Assembly (NCBI RefSeq): GCF_016805985.1
Contig: NZ_CP017661.1
Coordinates: 2,728,001-2,792,000, forward strand
Direction: 5' to 3'
DNA: 64,000 nt
DNA from: Microbacterium sp. JZ31
GTDB lineage: Bacteria; Actinomycetota; Actinomycetes; Actinomycetales; Microbacteriaceae
Below are positions 26,156 to 38,373 of this stretch, piece after piece (positions within the stretch are counted from its first letter, which is position 1; each line of letters begins with the position of its first letter). The notes below the pieces were generated by a model. The model saw nothing but the letters and a program-made list of their open reading frames with translations. It was not told the origin of the DNA and searched no databases. A program made the position numbers and the translations under genes.

Positions 26156-27796
26156 ATGCGCACACGTCACACCCGCCGCCTCGCGTTCGGCCTGGCCGGC
26201 GCCATGGCCGTCGGCGCCCTGCTCGTCGGGTGCTCGGTCACGCCCCAGGCCCAGGCCGCCGGTGGCGAGGCGGACAAGAGCGGCGGCACGCTCGTCTACC
26301 TCGATGCGGAGCTGTCCAGCAACACCCAGCTGCAGACGAGCGGCACGTGGCAGGACAGCGCGTACGTGACGAACATCACGGACCGCCTCCTCTTCCGCGA
26401 TCCGGAGACGGGCGAGCTCCAGCCGTACATCGCGACGGATTGGACCGTGTCCGAGGACGGCCTCGTCTACACCTTCGACATCGTCGAGGGGGTCACCTAC
26501 AGCGACGGCACGGCGCTCGACGCGGCCAACGTCAAACGCAACCTCGAGTGGCAGGCCTTCGGCGACACCGAGCGCGGCATCCCCGCCAACACCTGGTTCC
26601 CCGCGATCGCGTCGGTCGAAGCGGACGACGCGGCTCAGACGGTCACCGTGACGCTGAAGGAGCCGTACGCGCCGTTCCTCAACGTGCTGTCGTTCTGGCG
26701 CACGTCGCTCGTGGCGGACGCGACGATCGACTCGACGATCGAGAAACAGTCGCAGATCACGGGCATCATCGGCTCGGGTCCCTTCGTCGTCGAGTCGGAG
26801 AAGTACGGCGAGGAGATCGTCTTCGCCAAGCGCGAGGGCTATGACTGGGCGCCGCCGAGCCTCGAGCACCAGGGCGAGGCCTATCTCGACGAGATCGTCG
26901 TGATCCCCGTGACCGAGGACAGCGTGCGGCTCGGTTCGCTCCGCTCCGGCGAGGCGGACCTGATCCGCTACGTCCTGCCGAGCGAGGAGAAGACCCTGGA
27001 GGACGTGGGCATCCAGGTGGTGGGCGTGCAGGGTGCCGGCAACGCGAACGTGTGGGATGTGCGCCAGTCGGCGCCCCACCTCGACGACGTCCGCGTACGC
27101 CAGGCGCTGCAGCACGGCATCGACCGTCAGCAGATCATCGACGACCTCTACACCGACAACTGGCAGGTCGCGACGAGCACCGTCACGCCCACCACGTTCG
27201 GGTACGTCGACCTCTCGGACGAGCTCGCCTATGACCCGGATGAGTCGAACCGCCTGCTCGACGAGGCCGGATGGACCGAGCGCGACGCCGACGGGTACCG
27301 CACGAAGGACGGCGAGCGCCTGCACATCCTGACCTACGTCGACGTGTTCGACAGCACCGCGAAGCCCCTTTTCCAGCTCGTGCAGTGGCAGCTGAAGCAG
27401 CTCGGCATCGAACTCGAGATCAAGGAGACCGACTACGCGAACTACTCGGCGACGCTCGAGGACGGCAGCATCGGCGTGCGCCGCAACGGATGGCCCGAGG
27501 CCGACGCCTGGGTGCGCCAGACCGTGAACTACGCATCGACCGGCACCAACTCGTACAACCTCGCGCAGCCCGACGAGACGCTCGACGGACTGTACGCCGC
27601 GCAGGCCGCGGCGACGAGCGACGAGGAGCGCGCGGAGATCGTCGGCGAGATCCAGCGCTACGTGATCGAGCAGGCCTACGCGCTGCCGATCCTCGACGAC
27701 ACCCAGGTGTTCGGCGTCCAGCCCCACGTGCACGACTTCCGGACGACGTACGAGGCGCGGCCGTGGTTCTACGACACGTGGACCGACAAGAAGTGA
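26156..27796 (+). CDS. ABC transporter substrate-binding lipoprotein, family 5
   Basis: A 546-residue peptide/opine/nickel-type binding protein. The lipoprotein signal ends LLVGC (Cys26). Family marks include ITDRLLFRDPETGELQPYIA, DGLVYTFDIVEGVTYSDGT and VRQALQHGIDRQQIIDDLY. GAAGGAGTACCC precedes the ATG. It is the first gene of a four-gene importer operon divergent from the two flavoenzyme genes. The substrate is not readable; an organosulfur compound is inferred from the neighbours. Confidence 0.92.
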   Translation: MRTRHTRRLAFGLAGAMAVGALLVGCSVTPQAQAAGGEADKSGGTLVYLDAELSSNTQLQTSGTWQDSAYVTNITDRLLFRDPETGELQPYIATDWTVSEDGLVYTFDIVEGVTYSDGTALDAANVKRNLEWQAFGDTERGIPANTWFPAIASVEADDAAQTVTVTLKEPYAPFLNVLSFWRTSLVADATIDSTIEKQSQITGIIGSGPFVVESEKYGEEIVFAKREGYDWAPPSLEHQGEAYLDEIVVIPVTEDSVRLGSLRSGEADLIRYVLPSEEKTLEDVGIQVVGVQGAGNANVWDVRQSAPHLDDVRVRQALQHGIDRQQIIDDLYTDNWQVATSTVTPTTFGYVDLSDELAYDPDESNRLLDEAGWTERDADGYRTKDGERLHILTYVDVFDSTAKPLFQLVQWQLKQLGIELEIKETDYANYSATLEDGSIGVRRNGWPEADAWVRQTVNYASTGTNSYNLAQPDETLDGLYAAQAAATSDEERAEIVGEIQRYVIEQAYALPILDDTQVFGVQPHVHDFRTTYEARPWFYDTWTDKK

Positions 27797-27827
27797 CCCG
27801 CTGAGCGGGCAGACAGGAACGGCACCC

Positions 27828-28868
27828 ATGACACTCGCATTCGCGATCGCACGGCGGCTCGGGCAGTCCGCGCTCGTCGTGGCCCTCACCTACGTGTTCG
27901 TCTACGCGGTGCTGTTCCTGCTGCCGGGCGACCCGATCGAGGGCCGCATCGACAATCCGCAGAACCCGATCCCGCCCGAGCAGGCGCAGGTCATCCTGAA
28001 CTACTACAACCTCGATCGTCCACCGCTCGAGCAGTTCCTGATCTCGGTGCAGCGCGTGCTGAGCGGGGATCTCGGATACTCGCTGCGCGATGGACGGCTC
28101 GTGGCCGACCTCATGGCCCAGGGTCTCGGTGAGACGCTCGAGCTGGCCGGGCTGGCGCTGCTGTTCTCGACCGTGCTGGCGCTCGTCGTCGCGGTCGCGG
28201 CCGTCTTCGCGCCCTGGCCGCGGCTGCGCGCGGCGATCCGCACCCTCCCCGTCCTGGCGCTCGCGACCCCCAGCTTCCTGATCGGCCTGTTCCTGCTGCA
28301 GCTGTTCGCGTATCAGCTGGGCTGGTTCTCCTCCATCCGCGACGAGGGGTTCAAGTCGCTCGTGCTCCCCGCGGCGACGCTCGCGATCGGCGTGAGCGCG
28401 CCCATCGCGCAGGTGCTGATCCAGGGCCTGACGCGCGCCGCGGATGAGCCCTTCGTCACCGTGCTCCGGGCGTCCGGCACCGCGCCGGGCTGGATCATCG
28501 GACGCCACATCCTGAAGAACGGCGCCATCCCCGCCATCACGCTCCTCGGGCTGACGGTCGGCGAGCTGCTGGCGGGCTCGGTCATCTCCGAGACGATCTT
28601 CTCCCGCACCGGCCTGGGATTCCTCACCGAGCAGTCGGTGCGGGTGCAGGACGGACCGGTGGTGCTCGCGGTGGTGATGTTCGTGTCCATCGTCTTCACC
28701 ACCGTGAACCTGATCACGGATCTCGTGTATCCGCTGATCGACCCGCGCCTGGCCACGACGCGCCGCCGCTTCGGCGCCGCCCGCGCGCTGACACTCGCCG
28801 CCCAGCCCGCGGCCGCCATCACGCCGGCGACCGCCGCGGCACCGGACAAGCAGGGAGCGAACGCATGA
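27828..28868 (+). CDS. ABC transporter permease, DppB type
   Basis: A 346-residue permease with six hydrophobic segments. N-terminal RLGQSALVVALTYVFVYAVL and the loop LLPGDPI are typical of DppB/OppB. The EAA loop is near residues 205-225 (FVTVLRASGTAPGWIIGRHI). The C-terminal ~40 residues are an unusual Ala/Pro-rich cytoplasmic tail. Its stop overlaps the next start by four bases. Confidence 0.9.
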   Translation: MTLAFAIARRLGQSALVVALTYVFVYAVLFLLPGDPIEGRIDNPQNPIPPEQAQVILNYYNLDRPPLEQFLISVQRVLSGDLGYSLRDGRLVADLMAQGLGETLELAGLALLFSTVLALVVAVAAVFAPWPRLRAAIRTLPVLALATPSFLIGLFLLQLFAYQLGWFSSIRDEGFKSLVLPAATLAIGVSAPIAQVLIQGLTRAADEPFVTVLRASGTAPGWIIGRHILKNGAIPAITLLGLTVGELLAGSVISETIFSRTGLGFLTEQSVRVQDGPVVLAVVMFVSIVFTTVNLITDLVYPLIDPRLATTRRRFGAARALTLAAQPAAAITPATAAAPDKQGANA

Positions 28869-29731
28869 GCGCCGTGATCGACACCGCACCGGGATCGACC
28901 CCCCACCGACTCGCGTCGCGCCGCCGGCGCCTCGGCGGATTCGACATCGCCGCGATCGGCTTCCTGCTCGTGCTCGCGCTGGCGGTGGCGGCGCCCGGCC
29001 TGCTGAGCCCGTACGATCCGCTGGAGGTCGCGCCCGGCGAGACGCTGCTGCCGCCGGGGCCCGTGCACTGGTTCGGCACGGACTACCTGGGGCGGGACGT
29101 GCTCGCGCGCGTGATCCACGGCACCGGCCGCACGCTGCTCGCCTCGTTCATCGCGGTCGTGCTCGGCCTGGGGCTCGGCTCCCTGCTCGGGCTCATCTCG
29201 GCGTACTTCGGCCGCGCGGTCGACGCCGTGATCAGCCGCGTGGTGGACGTCCTGCTGTCGATCCCCGGACTGCTCCTGTCGATGGTGATCGTGGTGGCGC
29301 TGGGCTTCGGCGCCATCAACGCCGCGATCGCGGTCGGGATCGCGTCGGTCGCCACGTTCGCGCGACTCATGCGCTCGGAGGTGCTGCGCGTGCGCGCCCT
29401 GACCTTCGTGGAGTCCAGCCGTCACCTCGGTCTCGGCACGCTCGCCGTCCTGGGACGCCACGTGCTGCCGAACTCGTACGGGCCCGTGCTGTCCATGACG
29501 ACCCTGCAGTTCGGCTCGTCGATCCTCTGGATCGCGGCCCTCAGCTTCCTCGGCTACGGCGCCCCGCCGCCCGAGCCGGAGTGGGGCCTGCTCGTCGCCG
29601 AGGGGCGCGAGTACATCTCGTCCAACGCGACGCTCACGCTGCTGCCCGGACTCGTGATCGTGGTCACGGTGCTGTCCATCGGCCGCGTCGCGGGGCTGCT
29701 GACCGACACACGGAACGGAAGGGACGCATGA
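28865..29731 (+). CDS. ABC transporter permease, DppC type
   Basis: A 288-residue permease that pairs with the DppB-type subunit. FGTDYLGRDVLARVIHGTGRT (residues ~63-83, written in two parts: FGTDYLGRDVL and ARVIHGTGRT) is the family signature, and LTFVESSRHLGLGTLAVLGR is the EAA loop. Starts with ATGA overlap to the preceding gene and ends with ATGA overlap to the ATPase gene, so the operon is translationally coupled. Confidence 0.92.
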   Translation: MSAVIDTAPGSTPHRLASRRRRLGGFDIAAIGFLLVLALAVAAPGLLSPYDPLEVAPGETLLPPGPVHWFGTDYLGRDVLARVIHGTGRTLLASFIAVVLGLGLGSLLGLISAYFGRAVDAVISRVVDVLLSIPGLLLSMVIVVALGFGAINAAIAVGIASVATFARLMRSEVLRVRALTFVESSRHLGLGTLAVLGRHVLPNSYGPVLSMTTLQFGSSILWIAALSFLGYGAPPPEPEWGLLVAEGREYISSNATLTLLPGLVIVVTVLSIGRVAGLLTDTRNGRDA

Positions 29732-31395
29732 CCATCACCGAGTTGGACACCCGCATCGCGCCTGGGGACGCGCAGGCGTCGGGAGAACGTCCCAGCGCGG
29801 ACGCGCCGGTCCTCGCGATCGACCGCCTGTCGGTCGCGTACCGCCGCGGTCGCGACACGACCGGCGTGGTCTCCGACGTGTCCCTCACGATCCCGCCGGG
29901 GCGCACGCTCGCGCTGGTCGGTCAGTCGGGATCCGGGAAGTCGACGATCGCGCTGGCCGCCGCCGGGCTGCTCCCCCGCAACGGCGCCATCACCGCCGGA
30001 TCGGTGCGCGTCGGCGCCCACGACGTGACAGGCTTCGACGACCGCGCGTGGCGCGGGCTGCGCGGCAGCGAGGTGGGATTCGTCCCGCAGGATCCGCTGA
30101 GCTCGCTCGATCCGCTCCAGACCATCGGCTCGCGGCTACGGCAGGAGCTGCGCCGCCGCGGCGTGCCGCGGCCCCAGCGCACCCCGCGCGCCGTGGAGCT
30201 GCTGGAGCGCGTGGGCATCGCGGACGCGGCGCACAAGCTGCGGCTTCACCCGCACGAGCTGTCCGGCGGCCAGCTGCAGCGCGTCCTGATCGCGATCGCG
30301 ATCGTCGGATCGCCGCGCCTGCTCATCGCCGACGAGCCGACATCGGCGCTCGACGTCACGGTGCAGCGGACGATCCTCGACCTGATCGACGCGCTGCGCC
30401 GCGATCTCGGGCTCGCGGTGCTGTTCATCACCCATGACCTGGCCCTCGCGCGCGACCGCGCCGACCAGATCGCGGTGCTGCACGCCGGACGGGTGGTGGA
30501 CGCCGGTGAGACCGCGCACGTGCTCGACGCGCCGAGCGCCGACTACACGCGCACGCTGTTCGCCAACGCCCCCGCGCTGAGCCCCGAGCGCTATCGCGAT
30601 CGCCTCCACGCGATCAGCGACAGCGCGCCTGCCGCCATCGAGGTGCGCGGGCTCGTCAAGAGCTTCCCGGGAGCGCCCCGCCCTGCGGTCGACGGGGTCG
30701 ATCTGCGCATCCGCCGAGGCGGCGTGCACGCCCTCGTCGGGGAATCCGGATCCGGCAAGTCCACGATCGCGCGCATCGTCGCGGGCATCACGGGGTTCGA
30801 TGCGGGCACGGTCGCGGTCGGCGACCGCACGCTCAGCGAACGCGCCCCGCATGCGAACCCGCACGCCCGTCGCCTGCAGCTCGTCTATCAGAACCCGCTG
30901 GCGGCGCTCGACCCGCGCCTGTCCGTGCAGCGGCTGATCGAGGAGCCCCTCGCTCTCGCGGGCGAGCGGTCCACCGCCGCACGACGTCGCCGGGCGGCCG
31001 AGGCGCTCGACCACGTCGCGCTCCCCCGCGAGCTGCTCGGCCGCCGCCCGCGCGAGCTCTCCGGCGGACAGCGACAGCGCGTCGCCATCGCGCGGGCTCT
31101 CGCGCTCGGTCCGGAGATCCTCGTCCTCGATGAGCCCACCTCCGCGCTCGACGTCACGGTGCAGGCGCAGGTGGTCGACCTGCTGATGGACCTGCGCGAC
31201 AGGGATCGCCTGACCTACCTGTTCATCTCGCACGATCTCAGCCTCGTGCGGCAGATCTCGGAGGAGGTGAGCGTCCTCGAGCACGGTCGTCTCGTGGAGA
31301 GCGCATCGACCGCCGAGCTGTTCCGGTCACCGCGCGATCCGTACACGGTGCGGCTGATCGAGGCCATCCCGGGCCGGGATCGCGCCGCGTCCTGA
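29728..31395 (+). CDS. Fused dual ATPase subunit of a peptide-type ABC importer
   Basis: A 555-residue protein with two ABC domains in one chain (DppD-DppF type fusion). Walker A motifs are GQSGSGKST at 65-73 and GESGSGKST near 337. Signature motifs LSGGQLQRV and LSGGQRQRV and Walker B blocks LLIADEPTSALDVT and ILVLDEPTSALDVT are all intact, so both sites should hydrolyse ATP. Together with the two permeases and the binding protein it makes a complete importer. A perfect terminator follows at 31401-31430. Confidence 0.93.
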   Translation: MTITELDTRIAPGDAQASGERPSADAPVLAIDRLSVAYRRGRDTTGVVSDVSLTIPPGRTLALVGQSGSGKSTIALAAAGLLPRNGAITAGSVRVGAHDVTGFDDRAWRGLRGSEVGFVPQDPLSSLDPLQTIGSRLRQELRRRGVPRPQRTPRAVELLERVGIADAAHKLRLHPHELSGGQLQRVLIAIAIVGSPRLLIADEPTSALDVTVQRTILDLIDALRRDLGLAVLFITHDLALARDRADQIAVLHAGRVVDAGETAHVLDAPSADYTRTLFANAPALSPERYRDRLHAISDSAPAAIEVRGLVKSFPGAPRPAVDGVDLRIRRGGVHALVGESGSGKSTIARIVAGITGFDAGTVAVGDRTLSERAPHANPHARRLQLVYQNPLAALDPRLSVQRLIEEPLALAGERSTAARRRRAAEALDHVALPRELLGRRPRELSGGQRQRVAIARALALGPEILVLDEPTSALDVTVQAQVVDLLMDLRDRDRLTYLFISHDLSLVRQISEEVSVLEHGRLVESASTAELFRSPRDPYTVRLIEAIPGRDRAAS

Positions 31396-31400
31396 CACGC

Positions 31401-31430
31401 GAGAGGCCGCCCTCGAAAGGGCGGCCTCTC
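31401..31430. terminator. Bidirectional terminator between the ABC operon and guaA
   Basis: GAGAGGCCGCCCT (31401-31413) pairs perfectly with AGGGCGGCCTCTC (31418-31430) around a CGAA tetraloop. It sits six bases after the ATPase stop and seven before the guaA stop on the other strand, so it can serve both. Confidence 0.88.
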
Positions 31431-31436
31431 AGCTGT

Positions 31437-33028
<1,592 letters not shown>

Positions 33029-33032
<4 letters not shown>

Positions 33033-33508
33033 TGGGTGACCTCCTGGGCCTGCGCGGCCTTCTTCTCGGCGGCCGCTGTCTCGCGCTCGGCCAGGTAGCG
33101 CTTCACGTCGCGCGCGACGACGAACTCCATGAAGAAGGAGAGGAACGGGATGACGCCGCCGCCGGCGAGCAGGATGAACCGCCAGAACGGCCAGCGCATC
33201 AGGCTCCAGACCCGGAAGCACGCGAACAGGTACACGACGTAGAACCAGCCGTGCACGATCAGGATGCCGAGCGACAGGTTGATGCCGTCGCCCGTCGAGA
33301 CGAGCTCGTCGCCCTGCGGCACGACCTCGCGGAATGCGAACAGTCCCTGCGAGTCGAGGAAGAACAGCTCGACGGCGAGGGGCGTGTACTTCAGCACCAT
33401 CTCGGCGCACAGCAGCAGCAGGCCGACACCGGTGATGACGGAGCAGATCTGGTAGAACCGCAGCGCCCCACGGATCTGCGGGAACGTGGCGAGCTTGGGC
33501 TGCGGCAT
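33029..33508 (-). CDS. DUF3817 small membrane protein
   Basis: A 159-residue protein with three to four hydrophobic segments between about residues 15 and 125 (for example [19 protein letters not shown] and [18 protein letters not shown]) and a charged Ala/Glu/Lys-rich tail. The HGWFYVVYL block is the hallmark of DUF3817, function unknown. ATG 33508 fits a leaderless mRNA, with TAGACT (33516-33521) seven bases upstream. Coupled to guaA by a four-base overlap, an arrangement that recurs in actinobacteria. Confidence 0.85.
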
Positions 33509-33611
33509 GGATCTCAGTCTACGTGGGGTCGCTGAGCGTCCGATCCCCGCGGAGCATTGCGCGGACCCCCGCCGTCGGTACCATTCGAGGCGGGGGAAGA
33601 GAGGATCGCTC

Positions 33612-34127
33612 GTGGCACCCGACACGCAGCACGAGGACCCCGACGCCGGTTCCCCGCGCATCCCGCCGCGCTGGTTCATCACGACCGCGTGGCGCGTGCA
33701 TCGCGGGCTGTACCGGCTGACCGGCGGACGCTTCGGCCTGCGCCGACCCACGCCTCGGGTGTTCGGCATGATGCGGCTGCACACGATCGGGCGCCGCTCG
33801 GGCGCCGAGCGGATCGCGATCCTCGCGTACTTCGAGGACGGCTCGAACCTCGTCACCATGGCGATGAACGGCTGGGGCGATGCACCGCCTGCGTGGTGGC
33901 TGAATCTGCAGGCGAATCCCGTGGCATCCGTCGACCTGCCCGGCGGCGAGCAGCGCGAGGTCATCGCCACCGAGGCGAAGGGCGCCGAGCGCGACCGGCT
34001 GTGGGAGGCGTTCCGCGCCATGGACAGCTACGACGGCGACCTGAACGACCTCGCGGCGCTGCGCTCCGGCGAGACGCCCGTGATCGTGCTCGAGCCGCAC
34101 GGCCGGGGCACCGCGCGCGCGAGCTAG
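33612..34127 (+). CDS. F420-type nitroreductase family protein
   Basis: A 171-residue split-barrel protein of the deazaflavin-dependent nitroreductase/DUF385 family. LHTIGRRSGAERIAILAYF, NLVTMAMNGWGDAPPAWWLN and LQANPVASVDLPGG are the family blocks (GRRSG..R, N.GG.... WW.NL.A.P). A GTG start at 33612 follows GAGAGGATCGCTC. Its TAG stop overlaps the TAG stop of the convergent SURF1 gene within CTAG at 34124-34127. Cofactor use (F420 versus FMN) cannot be told from sequence. Confidence 0.85.
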   Translation: MAPDTQHEDPDAGSPRIPPRWFITTAWRVHRGLYRLTGGRFGLRRPTPRVFGMMRLHTIGRRSGAERIAILAYFEDGSNLVTMAMNGWGDAPPAWWLNLQANPVASVDLPGGEQREVIATEAKGAERDRLWEAFRAMDSYDGDLNDLAALRSGETPVIVLEPHGRGTARAS

Positions 34128-34996
34128 TCCTCGTCGGGGTCGGTGACGCCTTCGCGCTCCTCGAGCTCGCGCTCCCAAGCATCTTTCGCGAGGCGGTACC
34201 AGAGGTAGAAGGCAAAGCCGGCGAACACCGCCCATTCGACCGCGTAGAAGATGTTGAGCCAGTTGACGGGGCTCGCCAGCTCGGGAGCGGGTGACGAGAT
34301 CGCCTCCAGCCCCGCATCGCCCAGCCCGCCCGTCGGGTCCGACGACGTCAGATAGGGCCGGTAGACGTCGATCGCCGCGACGGGCGATCCGTCGGGCTCG
34401 TGCCAGCGGCTCAGCAGCGCGGCCGGCGACATCCGGGTCAGCTCGAGCGGATCGGCGCCCGCCGGCGGCAGCACGGCGCCCTCGTCCGAGATGATGCGGC
34501 CCGTGAGGGAGACCGGATCCGCCGACCCTTCCGGAGCCGACGTCGCCAGGCCGTTCAGCGCCTCGACGGCGGCGTCGGCGCGCTCGCGCGTCGGCGCCCA
34601 GCCGACGGCCACGGCGATCGAGGTCGGCCGCTCGGCATCCACGCGGAACTGGCCTGTGACCCAGAAGCCCTCGACGCCGTCGTTGTAGCGCGAGGACACC
34701 ACGATGAAGTCGCCGGGAACCCAGCGGCCGGCCACCTCGACGCGCTGTCCGACGAGCGGCTCCTCGAGGTACTGCCCCGGCGCGACCACGTCCTCGATCG
34801 GCCGGACCTCCTCCGTCGCCCCCTCGGGCACGGGATCCGTGTCGATCGCGCTCGAGAGCTGCCACTGCCCCAGCCAGGCGAACACACCGGCGACCAGCAG
34901 CGCGAACGCGAGCATGGCGAGCCAGCGCGGGCGCAGCATGACCTCCCGCAGCGTCGGCGGGAAGTCGAGCACCTCGGGTGCGGGGTCAGTGGTCAT
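34124..34996 (-). CDS. SURF1 family protein
   Basis: A 290-residue membrane protein with two helices, at about residues 25-42 (RWLAMLAFALLVAGVFAWLG) and 252-272, and a large extracytoplasmic domain between. WLGQWQL and the later VAVGWAPTRE match SURF1, an assembly factor that helps insert heme a into cytochrome c oxidase. ATG 34996 lies inside the end of the guaB3 gene (11-base overlap), so the two are co-transcribed. The C-terminal tail is highly acidic. Confidence 0.88.
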   Translation of the reverse strand: MTTDPAPEVLDFPPTLREVMLRPRWLAMLAFALLVAGVFAWLGQWQLSSAIDTDPVPEGATEEVRPIEDVVAPGQYLEEPLVGQRVEVAGRWVPGDFIVVSSRYNDGVEGFWVTGQFRVDAERPTSIAVAVGWAPTRERADAAVEALNGLATSAPEGSADPVSLTGRIISDEGAVLPPAGADPLELTRMSPAALLSRWHEPDGSPVAAIDVYRPYLTSSDPTGGLGDAGLEAISSPAPELASPVNWLNIFYAVEWAVFAGFAFYLWYRLAKDAWERELEEREGVTDPDED

Positions 34997-36107
34997 ACGG
35001 GGCGACGACGACCTCGACGCGCTGGAACTCCTTGAGGTCGGAGTAGCCGGTCGTCGCCATCGACTTGCGCAGCGCACCGATCAGATTCGCCGTGCCGTCG
35101 GCCAGCTGCGCCGGCCCGTAGAGCACCTGCTCGAGCGTCCCGACCTGCGGGACCCGCACGCGCCGGCCACGCGGCAGCTTGGCGTGGTGCGCCTCGGGGC
35201 CCCAGTGGAAGCCCGCGCCGGGGGCGTCCGTCGCCCGCGCGAGCGCGACGCCGAGCATGACGGCGTCGGCGCCCATCGCGAGCGCCTTGACGATGTCGCC
35301 GGACGTGCCCACGCCGCCGTCGGCGATCACGTGCACGTAGCGGCCGCCCGACTCGTCGAGGTAGTCGCGGCGCGCACCGGCGACATCCGCCACGGCGCTC
35401 GCCATCGGCGCGTGGATGCCGAGCGTCGCGCGCGTCGTGGACGCCGCGCCGCCGCCGAAGCCGACGAGCACGCCCGCCGCTCCCGTGCGCATGAGGTGCA
35501 GTGCGGCGGTGTAGGTCGAGGCGCCGCCGACGATCACCGGCACATCCAGGTCGTAGATGAACTTCTTCAGGTTGAGGGGCTCGGCCTCGCTCGAGACGTG
35601 CTCGGCCGACACCGTGGTGCCGCGGATCACGAACAGATCCACACCGGCCGCGACGACCGTCTGGTAGAGCTCCTGGGTGCGCTGCGGCGTGAGCGAGCCG
35701 GCGACCGTGACGCCCGCGGCGCGGATCTCGTTGATGCGCGCCGTGACGAGCTCCGGCTTGACGGGCTCGGAGTACAGCTGCTGCATGCGGCTCGTCGCGA
35801 CCTCGTCGGGAAGCGACGCGATCTCGGCGAGCAGCGGCTCGGGATCCTCGTACCGCGTCCACAGGCCCTCGAGGTCGAGCACGCCCAGGCCGCCGAGCTG
35901 ACCGAGCATGATCGCCGTCCGGGGGCTCACCACGGAGTCCATCGGCGCGCCGAGCACCGGGATGTCGAAGTGGAAGGCGTCGATCGACCAGTCGGTCGTG
36001 ACGTCCTCCGGGTTCCGGGTGCGGCGGGAGGGCACCACCGCGATGTCGTCGAACGAATACGCCCGTCGTGCGCGCTTGCCGCGGCCCAGCTCGATGTCCG
36101 TCGTCAC
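34986..36107 (-). CDS. guaB3: GuaB3 family IMP dehydrogenase-related protein
   Basis: A 373-residue member of the GuaB3 branch of the IMPDH/GMP reductase superfamily. It lacks CBS domains. IELGRGKRARRAYSFDDIAV and VPSRRTRNPEDV at the N-terminus are diagnostic; VIRGTTVSAEHVS replaces the classical IMPDH cysteine loop. HVIADGGVGTSGDIVKALAM and GADAVMLG bind the phosphate. A cyanobacterial GuaB3 has been shown to act as GMP reductase; the role here is inferred to be purine salvage. GTG 36107 is preferred because TAGGCT (36114-36119) is six bases upstream; GTG 36113 is the alternative. Confidence 0.88.
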   Translation of the reverse strand: MTTDIELGRGKRARRAYSFDDIAVVPSRRTRNPEDVTTDWSIDAFHFDIPVLGAPMDSVVSPRTAIMLGQLGGLGVLDLEGLWTRYEDPEPLLAEIASLPDEVATSRMQQLYSEPVKPELVTARINEIRAAGVTVAGSLTPQRTQELYQTVVAAGVDLFVIRGTTVSAEHVSSEAEPLNLKKFIYDLDVPVIVGGASTYTAALHLMRTGAAGVLVGFGGGAASTTRATLGIHAPMASAVADVAGARRDYLDESGGRYVHVIADGGVGTSGDIVKALAMGADAVMLGVALARATDAPGAGFHWGPEAHHAKLPRGRRVRVPQVGTLEQVLYGPAQLADGTANLIGALRKSMATTGYSDLKEFQRVEVVVAPYDH

Positions 36108-36193
36108 CGTCACAGCCTACCCGGCGCCCCGGGACGCCTTGCGGAGTCTCCGGCTCCGCTCGCCCGCCGGTGGGCGAGTAGCGGGGTCTCGGC

Positions 36194-36463
36194 TCAGGCG
36201 GCGTAGCGGGCGGCCGAGCGGGCCTTCGCCTTGGCGGCCTCGACGTCGCGGTTCTTGGGAGGCGCGTTCGTCACGAGCGCGTCGAGCAGGTGCTGCGTGA
36301 CGTGCGCGATCTCGTGCACGGCGTGGTCGAAGGCCTCCTGATTCGCCTTCGACGGCTTCGTCGTGCCCGCGACCTTGCGGACGTACTGCAGCGCCGCGGC
36401 GTGCACCTCCTCGGAGGTGGCCGCGGGCTCGAAGTTGTGGAGAGTGTGGATGTTGCGGCACAT
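36194..36463 (-). CDS. DUF2277 domain protein
   Basis: An 89-residue protein that starts MCRNIHTLHNFEPAATSEEV and contains AALQYVRKVAGTTKPSKANQ, matching DUF2277 over its whole length. Members are small, cytoplasmic and of unknown function, common in actinobacteria. An in-frame GTG nine bases upstream exists, but the family begins at this ATG with MCRNI. A modest hairpin (36159-36178) follows the gene. Confidence 0.85.
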   Translation of the reverse strand: MCRNIHTLHNFEPAATSEEVHAAALQYVRKVAGTTKPSKANQEAFDHAVHEIAHVTQHLLDALVTNAPPKNRDVEAAKAKARSAARYAA

Positions 36464-36511
36464 GCCGGTCACGCTAGTCCGGTCACCCGGCCCTCGGAAG
36501 ACCCGCGAAAG

Positions 36512-36577
36512 CGAAGGGATCCACGGATCCGAAGGCCGTCTCGGGATGAAAGGGCTTCGGATGCGCGGATCCCTTCG
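36512..36577. repeat. Long imperfect inverted repeat downstream of guaB
   Basis: Left arm CGAAGGGATCCACGGATCCG then AAG (36512-36534); right arm CTTCGGATGCGCGGATCCCT then TCG (36555-36577). The arms match at 21 of 23 positions around a 20-base loop. It is 14 bases past the guaB stop and may serve as its terminator. Each arm is itself partly palindromic around GGATCC. Confidence 0.6.
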
Positions 36578-36590
36578 GATCTGCAGCGGA

Positions 36591-38249
<1,659 letters not shown>

Positions 38250-38373
38250 TCATGACCACGGGATGGGACACGCCCGAAACGATCCCGTCATATTAGGGTC
38301 TTACGTTTGAACGACCCGTTCACGCACCCCGGTGCGGCGCTACCCCACCCGCCGCCCGCGGACCGGAGGATCA

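Noticed and set aside
36159..36178. CTCGCCC/GGGCGAG hairpin after the DUF2277 gene as a terminator
   Set aside because: Only 7 bp with a six-base loop and no T-tract; too weak to list as a separate feature.
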